From Achromobacter sp. UMC46 (GTDB lineage: Bacteria; Pseudomonadota; Gammaproteobacteria; Burkholderiales; Burkholderiaceae_B): 64,000 bases of DNA. Each line of letters begins with the position of its first letter. The first letter of the stretch is position 1. A program made the translations under genes and the position numbers. Below are positions 8,839 through 16,406 of this stretch, one piece after another. A model generated the notes under the pieces. That model saw nothing but the letters and a program-made list of their open reading frames with translations, ran no database searches and was not told the DNA's origin. The stretch is from positions 62,001-126,000 of the forward strand of contig NZ_LZZS01000004.1 of assembly GCF_014170335.1 (NCBI RefSeq). The letters are read 5' to 3'.

Positions 8839-9020
8839 TGTCCGGGATAGACGCCCTGGAACGGCGTGTTGTCCGGTTCGCCGAAGTTTTCCGCGTGGTA
8901 ATTGGCCTGGTCCTTCATGCTGTTGTTCCCGCGCGGCGAGTTGGAACTGTACGACGTGGGCGCGGTGCACCCGGCTAACGCGATGGCCAGCAGGACGCTG
9001 GCGGTGGTCAATAGCTTCAT
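8835..9020 (-). CDS. Small lipoprotein of unknown function (61 aa)
   Basis: The ATG at 9020 follows an excellent ribosome site (GGAGG, six bases upstream). The short protein starts with a lipoprotein signal, MKLLTTASVLLAIALAGC, with the lipobox ALAGC. The mature part of about 44 residues is Ser/Asn-rich and ends FQGVYPGH. Asp is absent at +2 (Thr follows Cys), so by the Lol rule it should go to the outer membrane. The open frame runs much further upstream, but those codons are antisense to the next gene. Function is unknown. Confidence 0.8.
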   Translation of the reverse strand: MKLLTTASVLLAIALAGCTAPTSYSSNSPRGNNSMKDQANYHAENFGEPDNTPFQGVYPGH

Positions 9021-9281
9021 GGCATACCTCCTTAAGAGATAGACGCCGTCGACATGCGGCGCCCGGGGAGCCCGGCGCCATCGCCATCCGAGTCCGGCGG
9101 CATCGGCCCCAGGAGCAAGCGGCGTGCCCGGAACGTGCCACGGCAAGGTACAAGTCCGCGTGGATTTCGGATAAATTCCTGGGGATCGCATCGACGCGCA
9201 TCCATGCGCATCCCCGGGCAGTCCGCCCACGGGCCACGAGGCGTCATCACGCGGGGCGTCAAGCCTTGCCAGGAGCAGCGG

Positions 9282-10406
9282 GTGAACACACGTCCTACAG
9301 CCGATCTTGCCCGAATCCTGCTTGTCATCGTGATCCTGTCCGCGTTGATGGTGGGCAGTCTTTACATCTTGAAGCCGTTCCTGCCCGGTCTGATCTGGGC
9401 GACCACCATCGTGGTGGCGACCTGGCCCGTGCTGCTGGCCATCCAGCAACGGTTCGGCGGCCGCCGCTGGGCCGCGACGGGGATCATGCTGCTGATCCTG
9501 CTGTTCGTGATCGTGCTGCCGCTGTATCAGGTGATATCGACCTTGGCGGAACATGGCGGGGCGATCATGGCGGCCGTGAAAAGCCTGCCGGATTACGCGC
9601 TGCTGGCGCCGCCGAGCTGGGTGCGCGCCATTCCGCTGGCCGGCCCGCGCATCGCGCAGGAGTGGCAGACGCTGTCCGATGCGGGCGCGGGCGGCCTGCT
9701 GGCCCGGCTGGAACCCTATCTGACCATCGCCGCGCACTGGTTGCTGAGCCATGCGGCCATCGTCGGCGTGTTCGTGATGCACATGCTGATCACCATCGTC
9801 ATCGCCGGCATCCTCTACAGCCAGGGCGAATCGGCGGCCGATTTCGTCAAGCGTTTCGCCAACCGCCTGGCCGGCCAGCGCGGCGTGGCCGCGGTGCGCC
9901 TGGCCGGCGCCGCCATCCGGGCGGTCGCGCTGGGCATCGTGGTGACCGCCGTGGTGCAGTCCGTGCTGGGCGGCGTGGGGCTGTGGATCGCGGGCGTGCC
10001 TGCCGCCGGCATCCTGACCGCCTTGATGGTGATGCTGTGCCTGGCGCAACTGGGCCCGTTCCTGCCGATGCTGGGAGGCGTGATCTGGCTGTTCCAGAAC
10101 GATATGAAGGTGGCCGCGATCCTGCTGCTGATCTGGGCGGTGCTGGTCGCCATGCTGGACAACCTGCTGCGCCCGATGCTGATCAAGCGCGGGGTGAACC
10201 TGTCGTTGCTGCTGATCTTGTCCGGGGTGCTGGGCGGCATGTTCGCTTTCGGCATCGTCGGCTTGTTCATCGGGCCGGTGATCCTGGCGGTGACGTCAAC
10301 GCTCGTGAATGCCTGGATCTCGGACGTGCCGCCGCCAGTGGCGACGGCGGAAATTCCGGAGACGGCAGCGGGCCAACTGCCCGGATCGCCTCCGGAAAAG
10401 GCGTAA
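9282..10406 (+). CDS. AI-2E-family (UPF0118/PerM) transporter
   Basis: The protein has 374 residues from a GTG at 9282 with AGGAG six bases upstream; the open frame extends further upstream without recognisable sequence. About eight membrane helices are visible, with the PerM-family features ILKPFLPGLIWA near the start, a long cytoplasmic middle region, and the conserved end (PMLIKRGVNLSLLLILSGVLGGMFAFGIVGLFIGPV). The family includes TqsA, linked to autoinducer-2 export, and sodium/proton antiporters; the substrate here is unknown. A hairpin terminator follows at 10421. Confidence 0.9.
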   Translation: MNTRPTADLARILLVIVILSALMVGSLYILKPFLPGLIWATTIVVATWPVLLAIQQRFGGRRWAATGIMLLILLFVIVLPLYQVISTLAEHGGAIMAAVKSLPDYALLAPPSWVRAIPLAGPRIAQEWQTLSDAGAGGLLARLEPYLTIAAHWLLSHAAIVGVFVMHMLITIVIAGILYSQGESAADFVKRFANRLAGQRGVAAVRLAGAAIRAVALGIVVTAVVQSVLGGVGLWIAGVPAAGILTALMVMLCLAQLGPFLPMLGGVIWLFQNDMKVAAILLLIWAVLVAMLDNLLRPMLIKRGVNLSLLLILSGVLGGMFAFGIVGLFIGPVILAVTSTLVNAWISDVPPPVATAEIPETAAGQLPGSPPEKA

Positions 10407-10420
10407 CATCTGCCTGACGC

Positions 10421-10443
10421 CGCGGGCGCTTCGCCCGCGTTTT
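10421..10443 (+). terminator. Rho-independent terminator after the AI-2E-family gene
   Basis: An 8-bp GC stem, CGCGGGCG pairing with CGCCCGCG around a three-base CTT loop, is followed by TTTT. It lies 15 bases after the transporter stop. Confidence 0.82.
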
Positions 10444-10550
10444 GCAACACCCCGGCAATACTTAATGACGATGCACCCGTTTGTGCTGGCTGACAGCACG
10501 CCTGAATCCCTATCCCGACCCGCCACGCCCGCATGCAAGGCGGTGTCGCA

Positions 10551-11276
10551 ATGAGCGAAAGCGAAAGACTGGCCAAGCGCTTGGCCACGGAACAGTCCTG
10601 CTCGCGCGGCGATGCCGAACGCTATATCGAAGGCGGCTGGGTCGCCGTCGACGGCAAGCCCGTGGAAGAACCCGGCTTTCGCGTCGCCCCCGGGCAGACC
10701 GTCAGCCTGCTGCCCGGCGCCAAGCTGGAAGACATGCGGCCCGTGACCGTGCTGGTACACAAGCCCGAGGGCATGTACGCCGACAACGAACCGGGTTCGG
10801 CGCGCGACCTGATCGTGCAGAAGAACCTGATGCCGGGCGACCGTTCCGGCCAGCGTTACCTGAAACGCATGTTCAACGGACTGAAGCTTGTCACGCCTTT
10901 GGAACGCGCGGCCAGCGGCCTGGTCGTCTACACGCAGGAATACCCCGTGTCGCGCAAGCTGGTGGAAGAGGGCAAGCTGGTGGAGCAGGAGTACGTGGCG
11001 CAGGTCAGCGGCCAGCTGAGCGAGGGCGATCTGGCCCGGCTTCAGCGAGGGCTGGCTTTCGAAGGGCGCGCCGCCACGCCGATGAAAGTCAGCTGGCAGA
11101 ACGAAACGCACCTGCGCTTTGCGCTGAAGACGCCGCCGCTGGGCTTCATCGAATACGTTTGCGATACGGCGGGCTTGCAGCTGCAAGCCTTGCGCCGCAT
11201 CCGCATCGGCCGGCTGCCGATGGCGGGACTGGCCGCGGGCCAATGGCGCTACCGGCTGGACTACGAACGGTTTTGA
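10551..11276 (+). CDS. Pseudouridine-synthase-like protein (S4 + RsuA/RluF fold) with degenerate active site
   Basis: The protein has 241 residues from the ATG at 10551 (an in-frame ATG at 10533 would add six). An S4 RNA-binding domain (residues about 3-55, ERLAKRLATEQSCSRGDAERYIEGGWVAV) is followed by a domain with the RsuA/RluB/RluF strand order (LVHKPEGM and KLVEQEYVAQV). The family's catalytic motif GRLDxxTxGL is here PLERAASGL, so the essential Asp is Glu118, and the second conserved motif, RQIRRM, is replaced by GFIEYV near 198-203. It may bind RNA without isomerising uridine. The family is clear; activity is doubtful. Confidence 0.8.
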   Translation: MSESERLAKRLATEQSCSRGDAERYIEGGWVAVDGKPVEEPGFRVAPGQTVSLLPGAKLEDMRPVTVLVHKPEGMYADNEPGSARDLIVQKNLMPGDRSGQRYLKRMFNGLKLVTPLERAASGLVVYTQEYPVSRKLVEEGKLVEQEYVAQVSGQLSEGDLARLQRGLAFEGRAATPMKVSWQNETHLRFALKTPPLGFIEYVCDTAGLQLQALRRIRIGRLPMAGLAAGQWRYRLDYERF

Positions 11277-11335
11277 CGCGGCCTTGTTTTGGCGCCGCAT
11301 TGATTTGACGCCACCTTGTTTTAACGCCGTATTGA
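11272..11335. repeat. Tandem direct repeat, two 32-bp units
   Basis: Unit 1 (11272-11303) and unit 2 (11304-11335) match at 27 of 32 positions; both begin TTTGACGC and contain CCTTGTTTT. Unit 1 includes the stop codon of the pseudouridine-synthase-like gene, so the repeat lies directly between its end and the LD-carboxypeptidase start at 11353. It looks like a local tandem duplication that has since diverged. Confidence 0.85.
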
Positions 11336-11352
11336 TACGACCGACGACGACC

Positions 11353-12480
11353 ATGAACCTGCCTGGCGAGCTTGCGCGCAATCAGAACCCCGGCCGCCGC
11401 GGCTTTCTGAAACAGACCGGCGCGCTATGCCTGACGGCGCTGGCGCTAAGCGGCTGCGCCAGCCGCGCGCCAGTCGGACGCCAGCCGGTAGCGGGCGCGC
11501 CGACGCCTCCTGCACCCGCGCACGGCAAAGGCGCGCTTCCGGTGCCCGCCTTGCGCCCCGGCGCGCGGATCGCCATCGTGGCACCGGCCTCCGCCGCGCC
11601 TGGCGCCAGCGACGATGCGGCGGAATGGCTGGAGGCGCGGGGCTTTGCCGCGCAGGTCATGCCCGCCAGCCGGACGCGCCTGGATTCGCCGTATGACTAC
11701 CTGGCCGGCAGCGACGCCGACCGCCTGGCGGACCTGCACGCGGCCTTCGCCGCGCCGGACATCGGCGCGGTGTGGTGCCTGCAAGGCGGTTTCGGGTCAT
11801 GGCGTTTGCTGGACCAGCTGGATTACGCGTTGCTGCGCAACCATCCCAAGCCGTTCATCGGCTATAGCGACATCACGGCGCTGCATCTGGCCATGCAGCG
11901 CCATGCCGGTTTCGTCACGTTCCACGGGCCGATGCTGGGTCAGGACTTGCTGGCCGGCAAGCGCGAGCCCACGGAATCCACTCTGCTGGCCATGATCACC
12001 GGCCAGATGGGGAGCGGGTCGTGGATCACGCCGCCGCAGGATGCGCTGCCGACCGAGTTGATTCCGGGCGCGGCCAGCGGACGGCTGATCGGCGGCAATC
12101 TGGCGCTGATCGCCGCGCTGACAGGCACGCGCAACGAGATCGACACGCGCGACGCCATCCTGTTCATCGAAGACGTCAACGAAGCCGTGCCGCGCGTCGA
12201 CCGGTTGCTGGGCCAATTGGCGGCCGCCGGCAAGTTCGACGGCGTGAAGGGCTTGCTGGTGGGCAACTTCACGCGTTTGGGCGTGCAGATGGACGACGCC
12301 CAGGCCCAAGGCCTGCTGTATCCGCTGATCCTGGACCAATTCCGTTCCCGCGGGATTCCGGTGCTGGGCGGATGGCCCAGCGGCCATGGCGACCCGAACC
12401 TGACGTTGCCGTTGGGCGCGCGCGTCACCCTGGATACGGGCCGTGGCGCCCTGAGGCTGGACCAGGCGGTCGTGGTTTAG
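11353..12480 (+). CDS. LD-carboxypeptidase (peptidase S66), Tat-like lipoprotein signal
   Basis: The protein has 375 residues from the ATG at 11353. It starts with a twin-arginine-like signal (GRRGFLKQ, Arg15-Arg16) ending in a lipobox LALSGC with Cys35, so it should be an exported, lipidated protein. The S66 domain covers about 68-370: QGGFGSW, the nucleophile Ser162 in IGYSDITALH, the probable Glu in FIEDVNEAVPRVDRLL, and the His in GHGDPN. Such enzymes cleave the L,D bond of the murein tetrapeptide during recycling. Most characterised LdcA proteins are cytoplasmic, so an exported form is less usual. No strong ribosome site precedes it. Confidence 0.9.
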   Translation: MNLPGELARNQNPGRRGFLKQTGALCLTALALSGCASRAPVGRQPVAGAPTPPAPAHGKGALPVPALRPGARIAIVAPASAAPGASDDAAEWLEARGFAAQVMPASRTRLDSPYDYLAGSDADRLADLHAAFAAPDIGAVWCLQGGFGSWRLLDQLDYALLRNHPKPFIGYSDITALHLAMQRHAGFVTFHGPMLGQDLLAGKREPTESTLLAMITGQMGSGSWITPPQDALPTELIPGAASGRLIGGNLALIAALTGTRNEIDTRDAILFIEDVNEAVPRVDRLLGQLAAAGKFDGVKGLLVGNFTRLGVQMDDAQAQGLLYPLILDQFRSRGIPVLGGWPSGHGDPNLTLPLGARVTLDTGRGALRLDQAVVV

Positions 12481-12496
12481 GCAATTTATGCCTCAT

Positions 12497-12529
12497 TAAT
12501 AGCGCAAAATTTATCTTAAAGCGCTATTA
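12497..12529. promoter_or_regulatory. Candidate hipBA operator (inverted repeat)
   Basis: A perfect 9-bp inverted repeat, TAATAGCGC (12497-12505) and GCGCTATTA (12521-12529), with a 15-base AT-rich spacer lies just upstream of the hipB-like start at 12537. HipB antitoxins autoregulate by binding palindromes over their promoter, so this is the likely operator. TATTAT at 12525-12530 could be a -10 box, which would leave almost no leader. Confidence 0.7.
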
Positions 12530-12536
12530 TCAAGAC

Positions 12537-12878
12537 ATGAAAAAGAAGATCGAACCCAGTTTCGAGGCCGCCGACGCGCTGGTCCGGCTTGGCGCGAACT
12601 TGCGCACGGCCCGGTTGCGCCGCGCCGAATCGGAGAGCGTGCTGGCCGGCCGCCTGGGCGTTTCGCGCGCCACCATTGCGCGCCTGGAACGCGGCGACGG
12701 CGGCGTGTCGCTGGCGCTGGCGGTGGAGGCCTTGCTGCAATACGGCTTTGGCGACGCGTTGTTCGCGCTGGCTGACCCGGAGCAGGACGGTGTGGGCAAG
12801 CGGCTGGACGCCTTGCGCCGGCCCAGCCGGGGCGGCGGCGCGGCGCAAGCGCACCGCGTCGATCCCACCAAGCTGTAA
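12537..12878 (+). CDS. hipB: HipB-like antitoxin, XRE-family regulator
   Basis: The protein has 113 residues from the ATG at 12537. A helix-turn-helix of the XRE type covers about 15-65 (LRTARLRRAESESVLAGRLGVSRATIARLERGDGGVSLALAVEALLQYG). The C-terminal tail is basic and ends HRVDPTKL. It is longer than E. coli HipB (88 residues). The hipA-like gene begins nine bases after its stop, and a palindrome lies immediately upstream, so it should repress the operon and neutralise the HipA kinase. Confidence 0.88.
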   Translation: MKKKIEPSFEAADALVRLGANLRTARLRRAESESVLAGRLGVSRATIARLERGDGGVSLALAVEALLQYGFGDALFALADPEQDGVGKRLDALRRPSRGGGAAQAHRVDPTKL

Positions 12879-12887
12879 GGGGCAGGC

Positions 12888-14204
12888 ATGGCGCGCGCCA
12901 GGAAACACAAATCCGTCGAAAGCCAGCTGTTCGTCTATGTGGACATCCGCGGCGAAGCGGTCCTGACCGGCGTGCTGACGCTGGACGACTCGGACGAGAA
13001 CCATTTTTTCGCCGAATTCACGTATGTGCAGTCTTATGCGGACGATCCGCGCGCCTTTGCGCTGGACCCGCTGAACTTGCCCCTGATCGACGCCAAGACG
13101 ACTTTCCGCACCGAAAGCCGCTACGAGACGCTGGGTGCGATCTTCGATGCGGCGCCGGACGCCTGGGGCCGCAATGTCATGCGCCTGGACAAAGCCGGCG
13201 CCCGGGTGACGGAAGACGAAGTGCTGCTGCGGGGACGGGGCATGGGCGTGGGCGCGCTGTTTTTCAGCGCGCGCCCACTGACGCCCAACATGCGCAAGAC
13301 CTATCGCCTGCCGGAAATCAGCCAGTTGGAATCGCTGGCGGATCTGCTGACCGACATCGATCAGGGCGTCCAGCCCAAGGGCCTGTACCGGGACATCCTG
13401 GGCAGTTCCTGGGACATCGGCGGCGCGCGACCCAAGACCATCGTGCGCGACGGGCAGGGCGAGATGTGGATCGCCAAGTTTCCGCGCCAAGGCGATTCGT
13501 ATGACCGGCAACGCGTCGAGTTCGCGAACCTGGAGATGGCGCGGGCGATCGGGCTGACCGTGCCCGACATCCACCTGACCGACACCCATCTGGGCGCGGT
13601 GCTGCTGACCCGGCGCTTCGACCGCGAACGGCTGCCGGCCGAGCGCGGCGGGGAACCCGTGGTGGCGCGCCGCCATTTCCTGAGCGGCGCGTCGCTGATC
13701 AGCCCGTCGGCGCAGATCGGCAAGCGCGAACTGGATGGCGCACGCGGCAAGGCCACGTATTCGTATGCGCGGCTGGCGGATGTGCTGCGCCGCATCTCGT
13801 CGAATCCGGTCCAGGACCTGAAAGAACTGTATGCCCGCATGATCCTGAACGTGGCGGTACACAACACCGACGACCATCTGAAGAATGTGGGCTTCGTGAA
13901 AGACGAAGGCGCAGGCACGTACCGGCTGTCGCCGCTGTTCGACGTGGTCACGCAGGAAGGGTCGGCCAAGCATTACCTGCACATCGGCGCGGCCGGGCGC
14001 GACAGCACGTTCGAGAATTGCCTGACCGAGTACCGGCGCTTTGGCTTGCGGTCCGAGGCGGCGGCGCAATCGATACTCGACCGCGTGCGGGAAGTCGTGT
14101 CGGAACGCGCCGAATTCTATGAACGCGCAGGGATGAGCCGCGGCGAAATCGTGCAGGTGGAAGCGACGTTGACGGCGTGGCGGCACGGTATATTGCCGGT
14201 ATGA
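12888..14204 (+). CDS. hipA: HipA-family serine/threonine kinase toxin
   Basis: The protein has 438 residues, the usual HipA length. The N-terminal coupled region (FVYVDIRGEAVLTGVLTL) leads to the Ser/Gly P-loop-like segment GSSWDIGGARPK (near 166-177), a Lys-bearing strand (EMWIAKFPRQGD), the catalytic loop HNTDDHLKN near 325-333 and the metal-binding Asp in LSPLFDVV. E. coli HipA phosphorylates GltX and is controlled by autophosphorylation of a P-loop Ser; the corresponding Ser is present here. It follows hipB by nine bases, and its stop overlaps the ATG of a LysR gene (ATGA). Confidence 0.92.
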   Translation: MARARKHKSVESQLFVYVDIRGEAVLTGVLTLDDSDENHFFAEFTYVQSYADDPRAFALDPLNLPLIDAKTTFRTESRYETLGAIFDAAPDAWGRNVMRLDKAGARVTEDEVLLRGRGMGVGALFFSARPLTPNMRKTYRLPEISQLESLADLLTDIDQGVQPKGLYRDILGSSWDIGGARPKTIVRDGQGEMWIAKFPRQGDSYDRQRVEFANLEMARAIGLTVPDIHLTDTHLGAVLLTRRFDRERLPAERGGEPVVARRHFLSGASLISPSAQIGKRELDGARGKATYSYARLADVLRRISSNPVQDLKELYARMILNVAVHNTDDHLKNVGFVKDEGAGTYRLSPLFDVVTQEGSAKHYLHIGAAGRDSTFENCLTEYRRFGLRSEAAAQSILDRVREVVSERAEFYERAGMSRGEIVQVEATLTAWRHGILPV

Positions 14205-15100
14205 AAAAGCTGGATATTCCTGCACTGGAAATCTTCGTCGCGGCCGTCGAAGAAAAGAGCCTGTCGAAAGCGGCCGAACGGGAAAATCTGGTGACGTCCG
14301 CCGCCAGCAAACGGGTGGCCGAGCTGGAACGCCACCTGGACCGGACGCTGTTGCACCGCCATGGCCGTGGCGTCGAACCCACGCCCGCGGGTGCCTTGCT
14401 GTACCAGCGCGCCAAGGCTATCTTGCGCAGCGTCCAACTGACGGAGCAGGCGATCAACGGCTTCTCCCTTGATGGGCAGGCGAAGATCCGGCTGGCTTCC
14501 AACCCGTCCACCATCCTGCAGTTCCTGCCCGGCGTGATGGGGCGCTTTCTGGCGGGCCGCAGCGATGTCAGCGTGGACCTGCTGGAAGGCCACAGTTACG
14601 ACATTCCGCGCCTGGTGGCCGAAGCGTCGGTCGATATCGGCATCTACCACGCGGATCATCCCGTGCCCGGGGTGGCTTCGTTCCCGTTCCGGCGCGACCG
14701 CGTGGGGCTGGTGGTGCCCGTCGGCCATCCGCTGGCCGACCGGACGGAGCTGTTCCTGGAAGACGCGCTGGACTATGACCTGCTGGGCTACTTTCCCCGG
14801 CATTCGCTGGACCAGTTCCTGGCGTATGCCGGGCAGACGCTGTCGCGGCCGCCCAACGTCAAGCTGCAAGTGTCCAACTTCGAAACCCGGTGCCGGATGA
14901 TCCGCGAAGGCCTGGGCATCGGCGTGGTGCCGGAAGGCATCGCGCGCCATTATCTGGCGTCGATGGGGCTTGTGCTGCTGCGGCTGCGCGATGACTGGGC
15001 CGAACGCCAGTTCTATGTCTGCGTGCGCGACACGGCGCAACTGGCGCGCCCCGTGGAAGAATTGCTAAAAGCGCTGACGGCGTCCGAGCCGGCGCGATAG
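14201..15100 (+). CDS. LysR-family regulator translationally coupled to hipA
   Basis: The protein has 299 residues. The ATG at 14201 overlaps the hipA stop in an ATGA junction, which implies translation coupled to the toxin gene. The helix-turn-helix covers about 1-62 (LEIFVAAVEEKSLSKAAERENLVTSAASKRVAELER) and the effector-binding domain about 92-295. The start of the latter, IRLASNPSTILQFLPGVMGRFL, is typical. Its targets are unknown; the convergent catabolic genes beginning at 15126 are candidates by proximity only. A long GC hairpin covers its stop codon. Confidence 0.92.
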   Translation: MKKLDIPALEIFVAAVEEKSLSKAAERENLVTSAASKRVAELERHLDRTLLHRHGRGVEPTPAGALLYQRAKAILRSVQLTEQAINGFSLDGQAKIRLASNPSTILQFLPGVMGRFLAGRSDVSVDLLEGHSYDIPRLVAEASVDIGIYHADHPVPGVASFPFRRDRVGLVVPVGHPLADRTELFLEDALDYDLLGYFPRHSLDQFLAYAGQTLSRPPNVKLQVSNFETRCRMIREGLGIGVVPEGIARHYLASMGLVLLRLRDDWAERQFYVCVRDTAQLARPVEELLKALTASEPAR

Positions 15101-15118
15101 CCGCGCCGGCCCGGACGC
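15080..15118. terminator. Long GC hairpin between convergent genes, no T-tract
   Basis: Bases 15080-15096 pair with 15102-15118 (16 pairs, one A-C mismatch) around the loop ATAGC. The hairpin overlaps the LysR stop codon (15098-15100) and ends eight bases before the stop of the convergent hydrolase (15126). Neither strand has a following T-run, so it may pause or protect transcripts from both directions and is not a classic terminator. Confidence 0.5.
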
Positions 15119-15125
15119 GGCGGCG

Positions 15126-16010
15126 CTATTCGCCCAGGCGCGCCTCGGCCGCCTGCGCCAGTACCGGCCGCAGATAGGCCAGGAACCGGTCGGGGTCTTC
15201 GCTCATGGGAAAGTGGCCCATGCCTTCCATGATCTGCCAATGGGATCCCGCGATGCGCCCGGCCAGGAACTCGGTGTCTTGCGGCGTGCAGGAATAATCG
15301 TATTCGCCGGTCAAGAGCCACAAAGGGCAGCGGCGGGTGTCGATCCCGGCCACGCGGTCGCGGATATCGCCGTCGGCCGTGTAGAAGTGCAAGTCACCCT
15401 TGAACACGCCCGGCCCGCTCTGCATGTAGTGCCATAGCGTTTCCCAGCGGTGGTTGTCGGGGCTGCCCGGGCCGACCAGGCCCGATACGATGCCGGCGCA
15501 GACCTCGCCGCCGTGCACGTCGGGCCGGTTCAGCCATTCCAGGTCGTAATAGGGATCCACATGGGCGCCCGATTGCAGCCCGATCGCGCCGCCGAAGCGC
15601 TGCGGGTGTTCCAGCGCCAGATGCAGCACGATGCGCCCGCCGATCGAGCACCCCATCACTAGCGGTCGGTCCAACGCCATGGCGTCGGCCACGGCGATGA
15701 TGGCTTGCGCGTAGTCCTCGGACGTCAGCCGGTAGGTTTCCTGCTGCCAGCCCTCGGGCGGCGACGATTTGCCGTGCCACGGCAGGTCGAAGGCGATGAC
15801 GCGGAAGGACTCCAGGATTCGCGGGTCGTTCATCACCGCGCGGTACTGGCGGGTATCGGCGCCGGCGGTATGCAGGCACAGCAACGGGAAGCCGCTGCCG
15901 GCTTCCTCGACATACACGCGGTGCGCGCGGCCGCCCAGCGTCAAATGCAGGTAGCGCCCGATCACCGGCTCGAAGACGGCGGCGGGGGGATTGGCTTGTT
16001 GCGGATTCAC
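15126..16010 (-). CDS. Alpha/beta-fold hydrolase, last gene of the leftward catabolic operon
   Basis: The protein has 294 residues from a GTG at 16010, which overlaps the upstream stop (GTGA) and has AAGGAGC nearby; the open frame continues upstream but is antisense or another gene. The triad is visible: Ser in MGCSIGGRIVL, Asp in LLTGEYDYSC and His in MEGMGHFPM. VEEAGSGFPLLCLHTAGADTRQYR contains the oxyanion region. The fold is close to meta-cleavage-product hydrolases and carboxylesterases. It is the seventh gene of the operon that starts at 21828 and likely cleaves a C-C or ester bond in the pathway. Confidence 0.88.
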   Translation of the reverse strand: MNPQQANPPAAVFEPVIGRYLHLTLGGRAHRVYVEEAGSGFPLLCLHTAGADTRQYRAVMNDPRILESFRVIAFDLPWHGKSSPPEGWQQETYRLTSEDYAQAIIAVADAMALDRPLVMGCSIGGRIVLHLALEHPQRFGGAIGLQSGAHVDPYYDLEWLNRPDVHGGEVCAGIVSGLVGPGSPDNHRWETLWHYMQSGPGVFKGDLHFYTADGDIRDRVAGIDTRRCPLWLLTGEYDYSCTPQDTEFLAGRIAGSHWQIMEGMGHFPMSEDPDRFLAYLRPVLAQAAEARLGE

Positions 16011-16393
16011 GAGGACGCTCCTTCGGCGCGCGGGCAGGCCAGCACGTCCTTGAAATACAGCAAGTTGGACATCAGGGGATACAGGTCGCCTTCGGCGCGC
16101 AGCCGCCGGAATTTCACCAGCGCCATCAGGTCGTGGTAGCCCGGCGGGGGCAGCGGGCGCCAGAACTGCGCCCAGTCCTCGGCCGATGCCCGTAGCGCGA
16201 ATTGCCAGCGCGGCATCACGAAGGGGCCCGGACGCACCGTTTGGATACGGCCCGCCGCCACCGTGATCAGGTAGGCGTCCGGGCCGCGTTCCAGCAGGAA
16301 CACGGTGTTCAGGTGCCGCCCCCGCCACACCAGGCGGTCCTGCCGGTTTACGGCGTCGGCCAGGCGGTTCAGGATGAAGTCGTCGTCTTGCAT
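16007..16393 (-). CDS. Small SCP2-like protein of unknown function
   Basis: The protein has 128 residues from an ATG at 16393. It has no signal peptide or membrane helix. The pattern of a charged N-terminal helix followed by strands (TVFLLERGPDAYLITVAAGRI) and then WAQFWRPLPPPGYHDLMAL resembles the sterol-carrier-protein-2-like fold, but the match is made by eye and is tentative. It sits between the metallo-beta-lactamase-fold gene (13 bases upstream) and the alpha/beta hydrolase, whose start it overlaps, so it is firmly part of the operon. A role in binding a hydrophobic or CoA-linked intermediate is a guess. Confidence 0.65.
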   Translation of the reverse strand: MQDDDFILNRLADAVNRQDRLVWRGRHLNTVFLLERGPDAYLITVAAGRIQTVRPGPFVMPRWQFALRASAEDWAQFWRPLPPPGYHDLMALVKFRRLRAEGDLYPLMSNLLYFKDVLACPRAEGASS

Positions 16394-16406
16394 CAGGTTT
16401 TCCTTG

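Noticed and set aside
12516-14225. A 569-codon open frame antisense to hipBA
   Set aside because: The sequence has no family features; the plus strand carries clear HipB and HipA motifs.
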